Below are positions 10,560 through 22,690 of a stretch of DNA of 64,000 bases, piece by piece. This DNA is from Symsagittifera roscoffensis (Eukaryota; Xenacoelomorpha; Acoela; Convolutidae): positions 32,618 to 96,617 of the forward strand of contig NW_026970613.1 in NCBI RefSeq assembly GCF_963678635.1, written 5' to 3'. The translations under genes and the position numbers were made by a program. The first letter of the stretch is position 1. Every line of letters starts with the position of its first letter. The notes beneath the pieces were generated by a model that made no database searches, had not been told where the DNA came from, and saw only the letters and a list, made by a program, of their open reading frames with translations.

Positions 10560-12428
10560 TTCAACAAACAACGCAACAATCCCCACCCACCACTAAACCC
10601 TAAGATCCCCGAACAACACCAACATCTAGTTAAACAAATCAATCCTAATCATCTACATGCATTTCATTTCAAGAAAATCCTTATACATTCGAAGAAAGAC
10701 AAGCATCATTATCAGAAACTTTGATACCAGCAATCCGCCAAGCAACTCTAAGTGAACGACAAAATGAACCAACGTATACCATCTAACCTTCCTTCTAGCA
10801 AGACCTTAAAAAATTTAGACATCCAAGTCAAAACCAAAATCAAACATCTACAACAGATCGAAAAATCATCCATACCCGAAGAAATTTGCAACACCCAGAA
10901 ATAATTTTAATATACTCCCATCAACATTTCCAAATACTTCAGATCTCTTTAGCTATACAATCCAAAGTAACCCCCATCAGTTCAAACAGTTTCTCAACAA
11001 AATAATCCGAATTTTCCATCGAAATATTTAGGATCAACTCCAACTCCCGAACAAATTCGTGAAAATCCTTTTAACCCCCCAACTTCACACAATTTCTTCC
11101 ACATTGGACTACACAAGCATTCACACAAGGCAAACCAAATTTAGTAAAGGACCCTGTAGATACATCATGAGACACCTCCTTTTCACTACCAGAAACCCTT
11201 TTACTACCATCAACACCTTCAACATCAGGTAAAATTCCAAGTACTACATTTCCCCTAAATTTCCCCCAAATCGTCATTTCTTAAGCACTAATATACCTCT
11301 ACGACTAGATTGAAAAACATTTGCAGCACACCTTCCCCTATTTGGTCAATATCTTGACCTAATAGATTACATGATTGAGCACCAACCCGATTACATTATA
11401 GACACGACATCCACAAAGATATACAAGAACATAATATACAGATTCTTACTCAAGACATTTTATCATTAAATTTGAATCAAAAGTGGAACTAAATAAATTA
11501 TTTCATTAGCCATTATACAAGCAAAAAAACAGCTCAATTTTTACCCTCTCCATTTTTAACAACAGAGCTTATCTATAAAAACGATAGATATAAAACAAAG
11601 ACACTTGGATACAAAACATTCTACAACCCATATCTTACACATGTATCTTCTATAGTTTTTTTCCTTAAAACTCTCTCCCCCTTGCGCTTTTAGAACCTAT
11701 ATCTTCTTAAAATTTTTCCCACCGAAACAGGACCACAAGACCTCTTAGTTACGTAGATATATGATTGCGAAGAAAATCAGCAAAAAACATTACATAAGCA
11801 CGCAATAAACCAAGTAACTCAATGCAAATCTGAGCCACAAGATATAGAATCAACAAATGTAGTAGCAACACTTCAAAAGCACGAGCTACAACCTTAACAG
11901 GATATAAATTCACAGCGAAAAAGCACACTGCTCACAAATTTTGAATGGAAACAAAATGGACTCGATCATGAATCTTTCATCAAAATAATGTCAAAAGACT
12001 CTTAACCCCTTGCATCTTAACCCTGAAGTTCGCAAAAACGAACTAAATCGATTAAAATAACAACGAAAAAATCACAAATCGCAAATTAGTAAATTTATAG
12101 GTCTTAGCAGACTCTGCACATCAAGCAGAACTCGAAAGATACAAAGGTAATATTTAATTAGACCCTAAATACCTGTTCCACAGCGCACACGGACACTTAA
12201 CTTGTGACAAAAATTGGATACCACCTATTAGAAACTTTACTCCCTCTAACTGTAAAGCTGACACAAAAAAGAAAGGAAACCAAAGACTAATGATTTTCGA
12301 TTGGAAAATTCAAATAGAAAAATACAATTAACACGTGACTTAAAAGATATTACCATACATTATCAAGGAATACGCTTAACTTGCAAAAACGATGAAGTTT
12401 ATTGCGATCCTATCTCTCGAGCGCAGAC
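10560..12428 (+). pseudogene. Third, envelope-like ORF region of family A (incomplete)
   Basis: The region is proline- and asparagine-rich at first (TPTPEQIRENPF near 11,040). It ends in a well-preserved stretch with IQLTRDLKDITIHYQGIRLT and CKNDEVYCDPIS at 12,301-12,428. Family B has the matching stretch at 49,155-49,210 (LLYQGIRLPCKNDQGLRNP), so both families carried this gene after integrase. Position and size fit a third structural gene, probably envelope-like. I cannot confirm a fusion-protein fold from sequence alone. It is cut by the gap. Confidence 0.55.
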
Positions 12429-12628
12429 NNNNNNNNNNNNNNNNNNNNNNNNNNNNNNNNNNNNNNNNNNNNNNNNNNNNNNNNNNNNNNNNNNNNNNNN
12501 NNNNNNNNNNNNNNNNNNNNNNNNNNNNNNNNNNNNNNNNNNNNNNNNNNNNNNNNNNNNNNNNNNNNNNNNNNNNNNNNNNNNNNNNNNNNNNNNNNNN
12601 NNNNNNNNNNNNNNNNNNNNNNNNNNNN
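12429..12628. other. Assembly gap, 200 N
   Basis: Exactly 200 Ns separate two contigs. A round number usually means an estimated or default gap size. The left side ends in + strand family A sequence. The right side starts in - strand family A leader. Order and orientation across the gap are therefore not proven by the sequence. Confidence 0.95.
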
Positions 12629-13580
12629 TGTAAAGACTTTTGAGAACTCTTTATCTATGTCATCTGTTTGAATTGGATTCGTTGTTTGGTTTGGTTGTGG
12701 TGGTAAAAATTCGATATTGTATATTCCGTAGTACGAAGTGATATTGTATATGCCTTTAATATAGTGATCAAAGATTTTTCTTTTCGAGAAATTCCTATTT
12801 GCATGGACTGTTTTCTTTTTTGAAAAATTTACAATTAATTGTGCCAAAATTGTACTTGTTCTCGCGCAGGATCACTTAGTGGATAGATAAAAAAAAGAAT
12901 TATTGAATCATCGTTGAAATTTTTGTCGTATTTGATCGTTTTTTGTATTGTTTTAATTGATGATGGTGATGTTGATACTGAGTTGTAAAAAAGTTTTTTT
13001 TATGTCTAACGGGTTAATTTCAAATAAATTTACCGCAATTTCAAATAAAATTACTGCGATCAGATTTCTGAACAAAAAAATTTTTGCGGTTTTTTTATCA
13101 TGTAGTAGATCGTTCCGTCGTTCAATCCTTGTCCACGCCGTGATTTCGGTCTTCGTGCAAAAGCAGTTATTTTTCGTATTGTTTGAAAAATTGGCGTAGA
13201 TTTTTCGAGACGAAGAGACATTTCTATTAAATTGTCTAATCCATTTAACATTTTGCAATTTTGCAATTGTCTGAATTCTAAATCTAGTGATCTAAGTCTA
13301 CTAGTTAAAGTCTTGCTCGAGGTTTTTGGTCGCAGCAAATTAGTTACGTTTTACGTACTGTACTCATAGAGTAAATTCAGATAAGGTACACCGTCTGTTG
13401 GTCAAGCTATATTTTTTGATCGGACAGATTCGTGCAACTTTTTAGTCTAATACCAATCTTAATCGTTACAATTAAGTATCAATTGTAGTGATGGAATGTG
13501 ATTGGTTAGTTAATAGTTTTTTATAGAGCTAGTTTTATCAATAAAATAATTGGTTTATAAATAGTAGTTTAGAACTGGTT
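12629..13580 (-). mobile_element. Family A leader, reversed (arm of a large inverted repeat)
   Basis: Read on the - strand this matches about 983-2,070. It includes the envelope-like fragment (13,060-13,338, with RRPKSRRG) and the leader ORF piece (12,629-12,847, with IQTDDIDKEFSKVF). It ends at 13,581, where family B begins on the + strand at the same base as in later units. It is a broken fragment. Confidence 0.8.
13060..13338 (-). pseudogene. Envelope-like fragment with KSRRG basic site (third copy)
   Basis: The - strand frame reads LDLEFRQLQNCKMLNGLDNL and then RRPKSRRG, so the basic tract before Gly is kept. The first part matches the pieces at 1,240-1,511 and 3,931-4,120. The repeated appearance of the same peptide shows it is a genuine former coding segment. 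Assignment to an envelope-type protein rests on the cleavage-like tract only. Confidence 0.45.
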
Positions 13581-14640
13581 CCAGATGTTTGTCAATCTAC
13601 AATACTAAACAATAAATTATCTAAAAACTTTATCACAAGTGACTAAAAAACAGGTTCTTTTACATATTTAAACTTCGAAAAACACAAATGGACAACAAAA
13701 TCTTTCACAATCAATTTTTTTATCACCAAAATAAAACAACAAAAATTGAAACACCTGGCAAATTATTTACCATAATACACCATGGTACATGCAACATTAG
13801 AATTTGATGTCGGAAAATTAGACTTACCACTACATCTTCCTCTTAAACTTTTACAGTTTTAAAAAAAACATAGTTGACAATCAAACAAATATAAACAATT
13901 TATACCAGAATACAACACAAAATAAAAATACTGTTGACTTAGTGTAGACATTTCTAGATTCTGTTGATTGGATTCAGTAGCATGTTCATGTGATTCTAAT
14001 TTTATTACGTGGAATGAAATTCCTTCATTTTATCCTAACTTTTCTTTTTCAAAAACTTCAAGAAAACTTGCCACAGCACATGGCACAAGCTTAACAATTT
14101 ATGGCAAAATTCATTTATCATTAATGTCGACAAGTACGATAAAACTAAATAAAAATAGTAAATATTTCAAATTAAAGATTTTAAACACAAAATAAAAGAA
14201 TTATCATTTATCGCTAAATTGATACCAATAGAAAAAAATTAATAGCAAAACACAAATCAACGATAAACATACAAAAACTAATTAAATCTTTTTAACATTT
14301 TTCCCAAGACTTTATATACAGCCTCCGTTTTTTTCTAATTTTTACACTATTTATAATCAACAACGGAAATAATTGAAAACCTTATCTGGTCCCTTATAAG
14401 TTTTTTCAATCAGCCAAATCCATCGATATAATGATGATCAGAAGAAACGACAGTGATAAATATCTGACTTTGAATTCTGACCAATTCATAAATACTTTAG
14501 AGTAACATTTTCCTCTATTAAATATACAAAAAAACACAAATACAAACGTAATTGCGCTCTTTCTATACAACAATTCACAATGCAAATCCATCACCATCCT
14601 CATTTCGGACTAATAAGATATTACGAAATCAATGCAACGT
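13581..14640 (+). mobile_element. Family B fragment, unit U0 (RT start, protease, linker)
   Basis: This is a short + strand piece of the second Ty3/gypsy family. It starts with a stretch from the RT N-terminal region, goes on to the protease region (KLATAHGTSLTIYGKIHLSL at about 14,060-14,120, the counterpart of the A protease flank), then the linker (FRPIHKYFRV-like, about 14,480). It matches 22,861-23,960 and 30,503-31,600. It has several breaks. Confidence 0.75.
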
Positions 14641-14704
14641 TATACCCTACTCAAAGAAAAACGTTATTCTAACGTTATACTTACTCAACGTTATACCCTA
14701 CTTA
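14640..14704 (+). repeat. Short tandem acgttatac repeat at a B/A junction
   Basis: The word acgttata/acgttatt occurs four times in about 60 bases between the end of the B fragment and the start of the reversed A copy. It looks like filler made when the two pieces were joined. Confidence 0.6.
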
Positions 14705-15245
14705 CTTGTTGACTTCTCTGTTGGTCATTGATTTCTAAGGAATTTTGTACAATTTTTAGTCCTGTAAAAGAGTATATTTGTAATAATTTGCTAAGAGCGT
14801 ATTCTTTTGAGTGATATTGTTTCTATGTTGAACTTATTCTTTTTTGTTAGAATCAATAAGTTTATATGTAAAATCAGTGGGTTTGTCAATTATTTGATGT
14901 ATTCTTTTTCGGATAGGTCGCAAACTTTTAGATATATTTTTTTGTGTGTTAAAACTTTGGAAAAAAACAAATGTTCCCAACTTTTATATTGGTGGCTGTG
15001 TGAAAAGTGAATTTATTTGTGATTGAATGTTCTGTATTTCTAAAAAAAAGTTTGGCTATTTTTTGATAAATTTCATTGTGTTTCTTATCTCGATTTAGAA
15101 TCCATTTTTTATGTGTTCCAGAGGCTAATTTTGGGGTTTGTGGGTGATGAAAACGATGTTCCTTGTGTGTATGTAATGATAGGTTATAAGGATTGGAATC
15201 TTTAATCGAATGACAGTAACCTTGTGCATTTTTTGAGGAATTTGC

Positions 15246-16253
15246 TTAGAATTTTATTGGTTTTCGTTGGTTTTGATTGAAGACCATGTCAAATGGTGAT
15301 AGTCCTAGAGTTGTTGTTAATTGAGAATTATAAGCTAATGAGAATAGTTTTACGTCAGTTGACCATTCGATGTATTCATTATCTTTTCCATTTATGGTAC
15401 ATCTAAGATATTCAATTAGGTAACGGTTCATACCTTCGACTAAACCATTAACCAATGAGGCGTGAAATGTTCGGGGTTTATGTCTTATGTGATGATTTCA
15501 TTATTTATTACTCCAGTGCCATTGTCTGTGACAAGGATATCTGGTAATCCATATTTGGCTATCCAATACTCGTAGAGTGTTGTGTACGTATAATAAGCAT
15601 TTTAATAAGTTACTAGGTTGAGTGCTACATAGCTGGTAAATGCATCAACTATTGCCATTATTTATGAACTTCCTTCTGAGGAGGGCGATTTGGGCCTTTT
15701 GTATCAAAGGATATTCTGTGGTTGAAATATAAACTTTGTCTTTTAAAGTTTTTTTTTCTGCTAATTGTTTTTGGTGTGGATATGGTTTTTGTAGTTGACA
15801 TAATATGCAATCATAACAAAAGACTTTCATCCAAGATGGCACATTTGGAAAGTAGGAATTTTGAATAAAGTTTGAGAATGTTTTTTTTTCTAATCCTGCA
15901 TGTCTTTTTGTATTCAGGGAACGTGAAAAGTGAAATGCTAGAAGTATGATACACAATAGTAGACAACGTATTTTTGTTTTTGGAGTTTGATATTCCAAAA
16001 GGTTATTAATCTCATTTTTTGTTGTGTTATTGAGTTTTTTGAAATATCTAAGGGGTGTGTTGATTCCTAAAACAGTGATATCTGCTTTTATAGATTTTAT
16101 TTTATGCTTATGCCAGGATTTTAGTTGTCTAATTACAGGGTCAAGATTCTGGTAATTTTGTACTAATTCCACTGTTATTTTCTCTGTAGTTTGTAGAAAG
16201 ATGTTTTGATATTTGGTTTTTGAGAGAGGTATAATGTCTGAAGGGTCTTGCAA
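15246..16253 (-). pseudogene. Integrase region, family A, unit U0
   Basis: The long - strand stretch 15,645-16,253 contains FSNFIQNSYFPNVPSWMKVF and CILCQLQKPYPHQKQLAEKK, the zinc-binding head of a Ty3/gypsy integrase. Further on, 15,246-15,455 shows VNGLVEGMNRYLIEYLRC, the region near the catalytic Glu. It aligns well with 7,800-8,840 of copy A1. It is a fossil with a few breaks. Confidence 0.85.
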
Positions 16254-16723
16254 ATTAAAATTTTTGCTTATAGTGTATTTCGAATTGAAATCTGGGGTTC
16301 CTGTAAATTTATGCGTTCAGTTATATTTTTTTTCTATTAAAAGAAATAAATTTTGTCTAAGTGATTTTTGTTTTGTGTTGTGTCTGATCCATGATGAGTA
16401 TGGTATTGGTTTGAATGTAGAATTTTCTAATTAGTCTAATTCGTGAAGGTTCTCTTGTCAATCAAGATATAAACAAAAATCTTCTGTTTTAAAATTTGTG
16501 TGTTATGGTGATCGGTTTTTACTGCCTGTTTGCATTTCAATCGTGGTAATATTTTGTTTTTTTTTTGCAAGGAAAATTTTTATATTTTGTGGTATTTCTA
16601 CGGTTGTTTTTCTTGTTATTAGTTCAGGTGGTGTATTTCGACTAAGTTTATCTGGTAATGCAAGTCTTTCCCTGTGGTTTAATTCGTATGTAGGTTTGAA
16701 AATTTCATCAAAATAAGTTGAAA

Positions 16724-16990
16724 TTAATAGTTTCTAAGGTTTGGTTTAATTTTTGTGTGAATTGCAAAATTTATTGGTTTTTGATCTGTAAATAAAACTG
16801 TTGGATGTATTTGAAATTCATTTTCTGTGAGAGTATATTTTGCAGCTGTACGTTCTCTCATAAGTGTAGATAGTCTAATCTCGGCTTGTGTAAACTTTCT
16901 TGAATTTGCTGAGATAACTTTCAATTTCTTTGTACCTTTGTGTGATTGTAATAACGCTGTGCGAATTTCAAAATTTGAAGCGTCACAAAT
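16724..16990 (-). pseudogene. RNase H fragment, family A, unit U0
   Basis: The - strand shows STLMRERTAAKYTLTENEFQ followed by HPTVLFTDQKPI, the end of a Ty3/gypsy RNase H domain. The upstream CDAS-type block lies at about 16,960-16,990. It matches 7,064-7,290 of A1. Confidence 0.75.
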
Positions 16991-17129
16991 AGCTTAAAAT
17001 GGTTGACCTGGTTCCGGAATCGTGTTTGATATCTGTTCTGTGAGGAGTATTTTTGTTTCATCGAAACGTTTTTGGTGCCCTAATGTCCAATAAAATTAGA
17101 TAATGTTACATTTTATAGACGAATTTATT

Positions 17130-18000
17130 TTAAAAATCTAACATTCCAAAAAATACTTGGATTTTTTTTTTCGATGGGGAATCAAATTTCAATATAGCAT
17201 CTATTCGCAATTTTACTTGCAATGTTGTGTTACCTCGGAAAATTTGCAACCTTGTGTTACCTTCATTAATATGTCCAAGGATTTTAAAACGGGTGATAAA
17301 GAACCATGATTTATCTATTTCTGCCTTCATATTTTCTTTTAGTAAAATCTGAAGATTTTGATAAAATATTTTAAACATTTTGTTTCTTGTTTGAGGTTGT
17401 AAAAAAACAACGTCTCAATATGTGATAACATTTTTACTTGGAATTAGTGGTCGAAAGATTTTGCTCACAAAGGCTGAAAAAGTTGCTGGAAAAACCATAG
17501 AAAAGTCTAAAAAATTCGTACTTGTGGTTTTCAATAGTGATCTGTGTTAAACGTCGTGATTTTTTATCTAATGGCCTTTAATTCTATGAGCTGTTCTTGA
17601 CAGATGTTTTATAATATACCCATTTAGTTTAGTGAAAAATACTTGGATTGGTTCTATGGGCCATTTATATATAGATTCATCAATTAGTGAATGGAGATAT
17701 CTTGCGTCGAAAACAATGATCCTTGATTCGCCTTAAGCGAGAATGATCACAGGGTTTATGAAAATATTTCCTTTTGGCTGTTCTTCTTTATTTACTGGTG
17801 AGGTAATTTCATATTAATCCAGAATGTCTAGTAATCTGTTTACTTTGTCTTGTAGTTGAATTGGTACTTTTTTTGCTTGGTGCTTTTTGAAAACTGCGTC
17901 AAGTTTGAAAGAGAGTGATAAAGGTGAATTTATTCTTCCATCATCAAATTTAGATGTAGCATGAACCATCGGGTAAATTAGTAATAGTTTTAATGATTGA
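17130..18000 (-). pseudogene. Reverse transcriptase region, family A, unit U0
   Basis: The - strand frame 17,130-17,378 reads LLKENMKAEIDKSWFFITRF then KILGHINEGNTRL, the palm/thumb block of the enzyme. Unlike A1, this copy also holds the part between the RT start (about 17,960, the edge used in the B-to-A junctions) and the palm. It is broken. Confidence 0.75.
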
Positions 18001-18337
18001 TCAAAATTTTTTTGATTACTTTGAGGATGCCGAAAATTGAAAATTGTGAGAAGTTTTTGTTTTTCGTTTGTATGTTTCCAAATTTGAAATAAAAAAATAT
18101 AACTAGGTGTTTTTTAGAAATAATCTCTATTTCAATTAGAATCGTTTGTAATATTATTAATGGATAATTCTTCATTACCAATTGTCAATTGACAAATGTC
18201 TAGCAGCTTTAAAATGTTATTTACTCTAAATGATCTTTCTTCAGCTGGAAAAATTGTTGCATTTGTTTCGCAATATCCTAGAAAACCTAGGGGTAATGTG
18301 ATTTTGTATGGTGAGTTGTTGTATACGTGTAAAGCAT

Positions 18338-19192
18338 TTATGTCTGACTTTTTATATCTTTTGTAAATTTAATGGATGGGATTGTTACTCTAAAAAACTT
18401 ATAGATTGGTTTAAGTTCAAGGTCAGACATCCATAGCTGTTGTCTATTTTGATCAACCTTGTATTGATGTACTAGATTTATAGAAAAGTTATAATCAATT
18501 CCGGATAAAGGTTTCAAGTGTTTGCGTTGTTGATCGTGTATAGGGTAAATTTTTGACAAAAAGTGCGGGCTGTTTATATATTCTTTGAAAGAAGTTAGAG
18601 ATGTGTTATTATTTCTCGTATACTTGTACTTTACATGTAATTTGCTATTCAAAACAATAATAGTGGGAATTTGTTTGGTAATAAACGGTATTTCAACGAA
18701 ATTGTAATTCTTACCTGTGATATGGAATGTTTGTTTGAAGGGTGCGTTTAAAAGCTTAACTTGTTCACTTGTTCGGTTCGGAATAAGGTTTAATTGTAAT
18801 TTTCTATAGTTTGCAAGATTTGATCCTTGCGCTGTGGCTAATTTAATCAAAGTTTTTAAAAGTGATAGTCTTGGGTGTAGAATTTCGATTTCAGTCCATG
18901 TGGGGATGTTTATTATTTTTGATTCTGCTCCTGAATCAATTAGAAAATCAATTTCGAGGTCTGGTGATTGAAAATCTTTACTCTTTGGACTCTCTAAAAG
19001 ATTTGGAATTGGCCAATTTTTTTGTTTAGATCGTTGTATTTCATTTGTTGTGTTTTGATATACATTCTTCGTTTTTGAACTGTTTATTAACTCGTGGAGT
19101 GTAATTTGTTTGTGTTTGGCTATCGTTTGGCTTTTCGAGGTTAGAAATGCTTGCATTATTTTGATTTTAATCCTAATCGATTGTTGTTTCAT
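18338..19192 (-). pseudogene. Protease and linker, family A, unit U0 (best preserved)
   Basis: A 284-codon open stretch holds, in order, LESPKSKDFQSPDLE, the retropepsin active-site loop FLIDSGAESKIINIPTW at about residue 80, a flap-like region LIKLATAQGSNLANYRKL, and the linker with DLELKPIYKFFRVTIPSIKF at the end. It is the clearest protease in the window and the best reference for the other copies. It belongs to a broken element. Confidence 0.85.
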
Positions 19193-19199
19193 ATTCGTT

Positions 19200-20630
19200 G
19201 TCGACTTGAAACATGTTCCTTAAAAGCGTATTTTCTGTTTCGCTTTCGTCGTTTGTGGTTTCGCAATGAATCTGACTGGATTGTAATTCTTTCTTTTCTG
19301 TATCTTCAAAACCGGGAAGGTCTGGTTGATTTTCTTCTCTTTAGGTAGTTGTTGTTTCGATTCCTGGAGTTATCACGGGATCTATTATTGTTATTGTTGT
19401 AATTTGGTCTATTGTTGGAGTATTTTCGTGGTCTATTATTAGAATAATTTCGATTTCTTTTGTTTGAATATATTCGATTTTGATTAAATGAGGAGTTTCT
19501 TGAACAATCATTATAAAAGTATCTGATCCGCGAGTTTGAGGAGGAACAATTTCTATTATAGTTTGGTTAATTGCTTCTGTTTGAGTTTGATCTCGAATAC
19601 TTTATGCGATACTGATTGTTGCGACTATTCGATCTGCTATATCTATTTTGCGAATTATTGTGATTTTCTTCTGTCTGCAGAACTTCCGCGATTATTATTT
19701 CAGTAAAGTGATTGTTGTCTATAATTAAAGTAGCTGTCTGCAAGGGGTTTTCCTAAGCTTTTATTACTGTGAATGTTTTTTTTGGTAGATTTTGACCTTT
19801 TTTCATAAATTGGTAAATAATTCATTTGGTTCTCCATGTTTCTGTAGTTTGTTTTGATTATCCTGTTTTTTTGTTTGCATTCTGCAATGCTCTTTCCATA
19901 TCTACGACAATAGTGCACCAATTTTTTGAATGATGGTTTACCTTTGAAATTTGAATTCTTATCGTAGATGTTTCAAAATTGAGTGAATCTTTCTGCTAAC
20001 TCAATGTCAGAATCATGACTATAATTTATTTGTGAAGTTGTTGACTGAATATTGTTTAAATACTGTAGTTTTAACTTTTGGTTTCTTCTATTTTCATAGT
20101 AATTTCATCTTGTTCTAGTTTATCCACTAGTTTTCGGAAATCTAATTAGAGTTCTCAAAGTGATGGTGGATGTGATGCTCCTTTTTCGCAATTTTTTTGT
20201 AGTTGTTGTGTTAGAGTCATCATTAGGAATTCTGTCTTTTTCGTGTCTTCGTAACCATGCGTGTTATGGGATTGTGCTTTTCTTAATAATGTTTCAATTC
20301 TAACTGCGAGTTGTTTGATTGTCTCGTTGGGGAGTCTACGAATTTCATTGCATAGATCTCTTTAATGTCGAACACAGTCGAACATATCAGAGTCCAACAG
20401 TTTTGAATACTCTTGTGCCAATCTTTTCCTGTCTGATTTAATGTCTATAGGGGAAAACCATCTTTGAGCTGCACCATCAAGTGTGGTTTGGACTAGAGCT
20501 GTACGACTATGTATCCAATTTTGATTTAGTGGTGTATTTACTGGTCCAGGTCCTATATTTAAAATTAACTTAGCTGTGGCTGCATTCAAAGAGTCAAGTA
20601 GTCTGAGTCTTCAGGGTCTGTTCCTGTGGA
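19200..20630 (-). pseudogene. gag capsid and nucleocapsid region, family A, unit U0
   Basis: Read on the - strand, 20,362-20,589 holds GPGPVNTPLNQNWIHSRTAL and TTLDGAAQRWFS (capsid). Positions 19,700-19,921 hold MVHYCRRYGKSIAECKQKNR, a degenerate CCHC-like nucleocapsid segment, followed by a Lys/Asn-rich tail. The order and spacing match gag of copy A1. It has several breaks. Confidence 0.75.
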
Positions 20631-22690
20631 TATCATTAGTCGTTTATTTGAAGATGTAGATGATCCACCCATAAAATATGGATCCATAGTAATTTCGATT
20701 GATTCTGCTGCATTTGGTAATTGAAAAAATAAGTTGGGATTTTGTGATTTCATGTTGTTGTGAATAGTATGGTAATGGGATTTCGTTTTGCATTTGATTT
20801 GGTTTGCTAATTCTGTGTATTCATAGGGTTTTGTGATTGGAAAATTATTTTTGTATGAGGCTGAACTTTGTTTTGGAAGAAAGGGTTGTCTTGATTGTCG
20901 TCTTTGTTCACAACCTGTATAAGATTCAAAAGTATCTGGTTAATAAAGAGGATCTGTTTGATCAATGTTCCAATTATTGTTTCGTGGGTTATTATTAGAA
21001 TGTTGTTGGTTTTGATTAAAGTAGTCCTCATATACTGAATAATTTGATTCATTTCTTCTGAATTGTTTGTTTGTGATATTTTTGTTTTGTTATTTTTTTT
21101 TTGAAAAAGTGATAATTTTTATTATGATCTGTTGTAGTTCGTTGTTGGTCATTAAAGAAAACTGAGTGGTAAGTTTGTTTTGGTAGCTATTGGTTGTAAC
21201 GTTGTTTTTGTGATTGATTCTGATTGTTTAAGTAGGAGGGTTTCGTTTTTGGTGGTAATTGCTGAACGTTATAAATCAGTTTATAGTTTAAAAAGAGAAG
21301 GATGAGACCAATCAGGGTCCCAAACATGATCTGTTTGATCGGCGAGTATAGTTCCATTGTCAATACTCTTGTGTCAATCTTTTCCTGTCTGATTTAATGT
21401 CTATAGGTAAAACTGAAAACTGAAAACCATTTTGTAGTCTGAGTCTTCAGGGTCTGTTCCTGTGAACATCTTTAGTCGTTTATTTGAAGATGTAGATGAT
21501 CCACCCATAAAGTATGGATCCATAGTAATTTCGATTGAATCTGCCGCATTTGTTAATTGAAAAATTAAGTTGGGTTTTTGTGATTTCATGTTGTTGTGAA
21601 TAGTATGGTAATGGGATTTCGTTTTGCATTTGATTTGGTTTGGTAATTCTGTGTATTCATAGGGTTTTGTGATTGGAAAATTATTTTTGTATGAGGCTGA
21701 ATTTTGTCTTGGAGGAAAGAGTTATCTTGATTGTCGTCTTTGTTCACAACGTGTTTAAGATTCAATAATAGCTGGTTAAAAAATAAGATCTGTTTGATCA
21801 ATGTTCCAATTATTGTTCCGTGGATGATTATTAGAATGTTGTTGGTTTTGATTAAAGTAGTCCTAATCTTCTGAATAGTTTGATTGATTTTTTTTGAGTT
21901 GTTTGTGTGTTATATTTTTGTTTTTGATATTTTTGTTTTGTTAAAAAAAAGTGATAATTTTTACTATGATCTGTTGTAGTTCGTTGTTGTTCATTGTAGA
22001 AAACTGAGTGGTAGGCTTGTTGCGGTATCTTTTGGTGGTAACATTGTTTTTGTGATTGATTTTGATTGTTTATGAAAGGAGGGTTTTGTTATTGGTCTTT
22101 TTAAACAAAAAAATCGTAACTGTGATCTAAAAAATTATTTCGATTTGAAGTTTTGCTTGTTTGATCTCCGTGTTTTTGTTATTGATCTATATGTCTGGTA
22201 ATCTATTTGTAAATATTTTGGGGCAACAGTTGGTTTTACTGTTAATTGGATAGTTGTTTTTGTTATGTGTTGTTGTAAGTGTAAAATGAATAGGAGAAAT
22301 GGGATGATTTCCTCGTCAATAAAGTGCTGGGGTTTGAATATCTTTTTGTGTAAGGTTTTTTGTCAATTAAGTGTTTTTTGTGCGTTGATGAATGTGGAGT
22401 TCAAACTATTATTTCCTGTTCTTTTGTTGAACCTTGTAATATAATTTAAAAGTTGTGCATCAATAGTGAGTGGGGTAACTCTTACATAATCTTTGAGTAC
22501 AGAAATAGTGGTAATTTCTGCACAATATATTAGTTGTTAAATTAATAAGAGAAGGATGAGACCAATCAGGGTCCCAAACATAATCTGTTTGATAGGCGAG
22601 TATAGTTCCATCGTCTGAAGTCTGTGGTCGAAATTTTTTTTCTTGATGTCGAAATGAAATCTGTTTTGTAAAAAAAATAATCAATTACAA
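20600..22690 (-). repeat. Tandemly duplicated gag N-terminal region, unit U0
   Basis: The stretch from gtctgttcctgtg (20,620) to ggatgagaccaatcagggtc (about 21,300) occurs again at about 21,450-22,575. The inner copy is shorter. The second copy is joined to the capsid edge in the same way as the copy at 29,030 in unit U1, so those two share an origin. Peptides such as MDPYFMGGSSTSSNKRLK appear in both. Confidence 0.8.

Larger units (their letters stand above)
983..12428 (+). mobile_element. Family A Ty3/gypsy element, copy A1 (leader to third ORF, cut by assembly gap)
   Basis: This is the longest + strand copy of family A. In order it holds a leader with envelope-like pieces (983-2,300), gag (about 2,330-5,190), protease (about 5,370-5,800), a pol linker, reverse transcriptase (about 6,350-6,900), RNase H (7,064-7,290), integrase (7,705-9,027) and a third, envelope-like ORF (about 10,345-12,428). 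This order is that of an envelope-bearing Ty3/gypsy element. It is broken in well over ten places. No paired LTRs could be delimited. The coding strand is strongly A-rich and G-poor, which makes strand switches easy to see. The right end is lost in a run of Ns. Confidence 0.85.

Noticed and set aside
945-13625. Terminal inverted repeats of a DNA transposon or Polinton
   Set aside because: The arms contain retroelement leader and envelope-like sequence, and everything between is Ty3/gypsy in gene order. No transposase, or packaging or capsid genes of a Polinton, are seen. The assembly gap also weakens the inverted arrangement.
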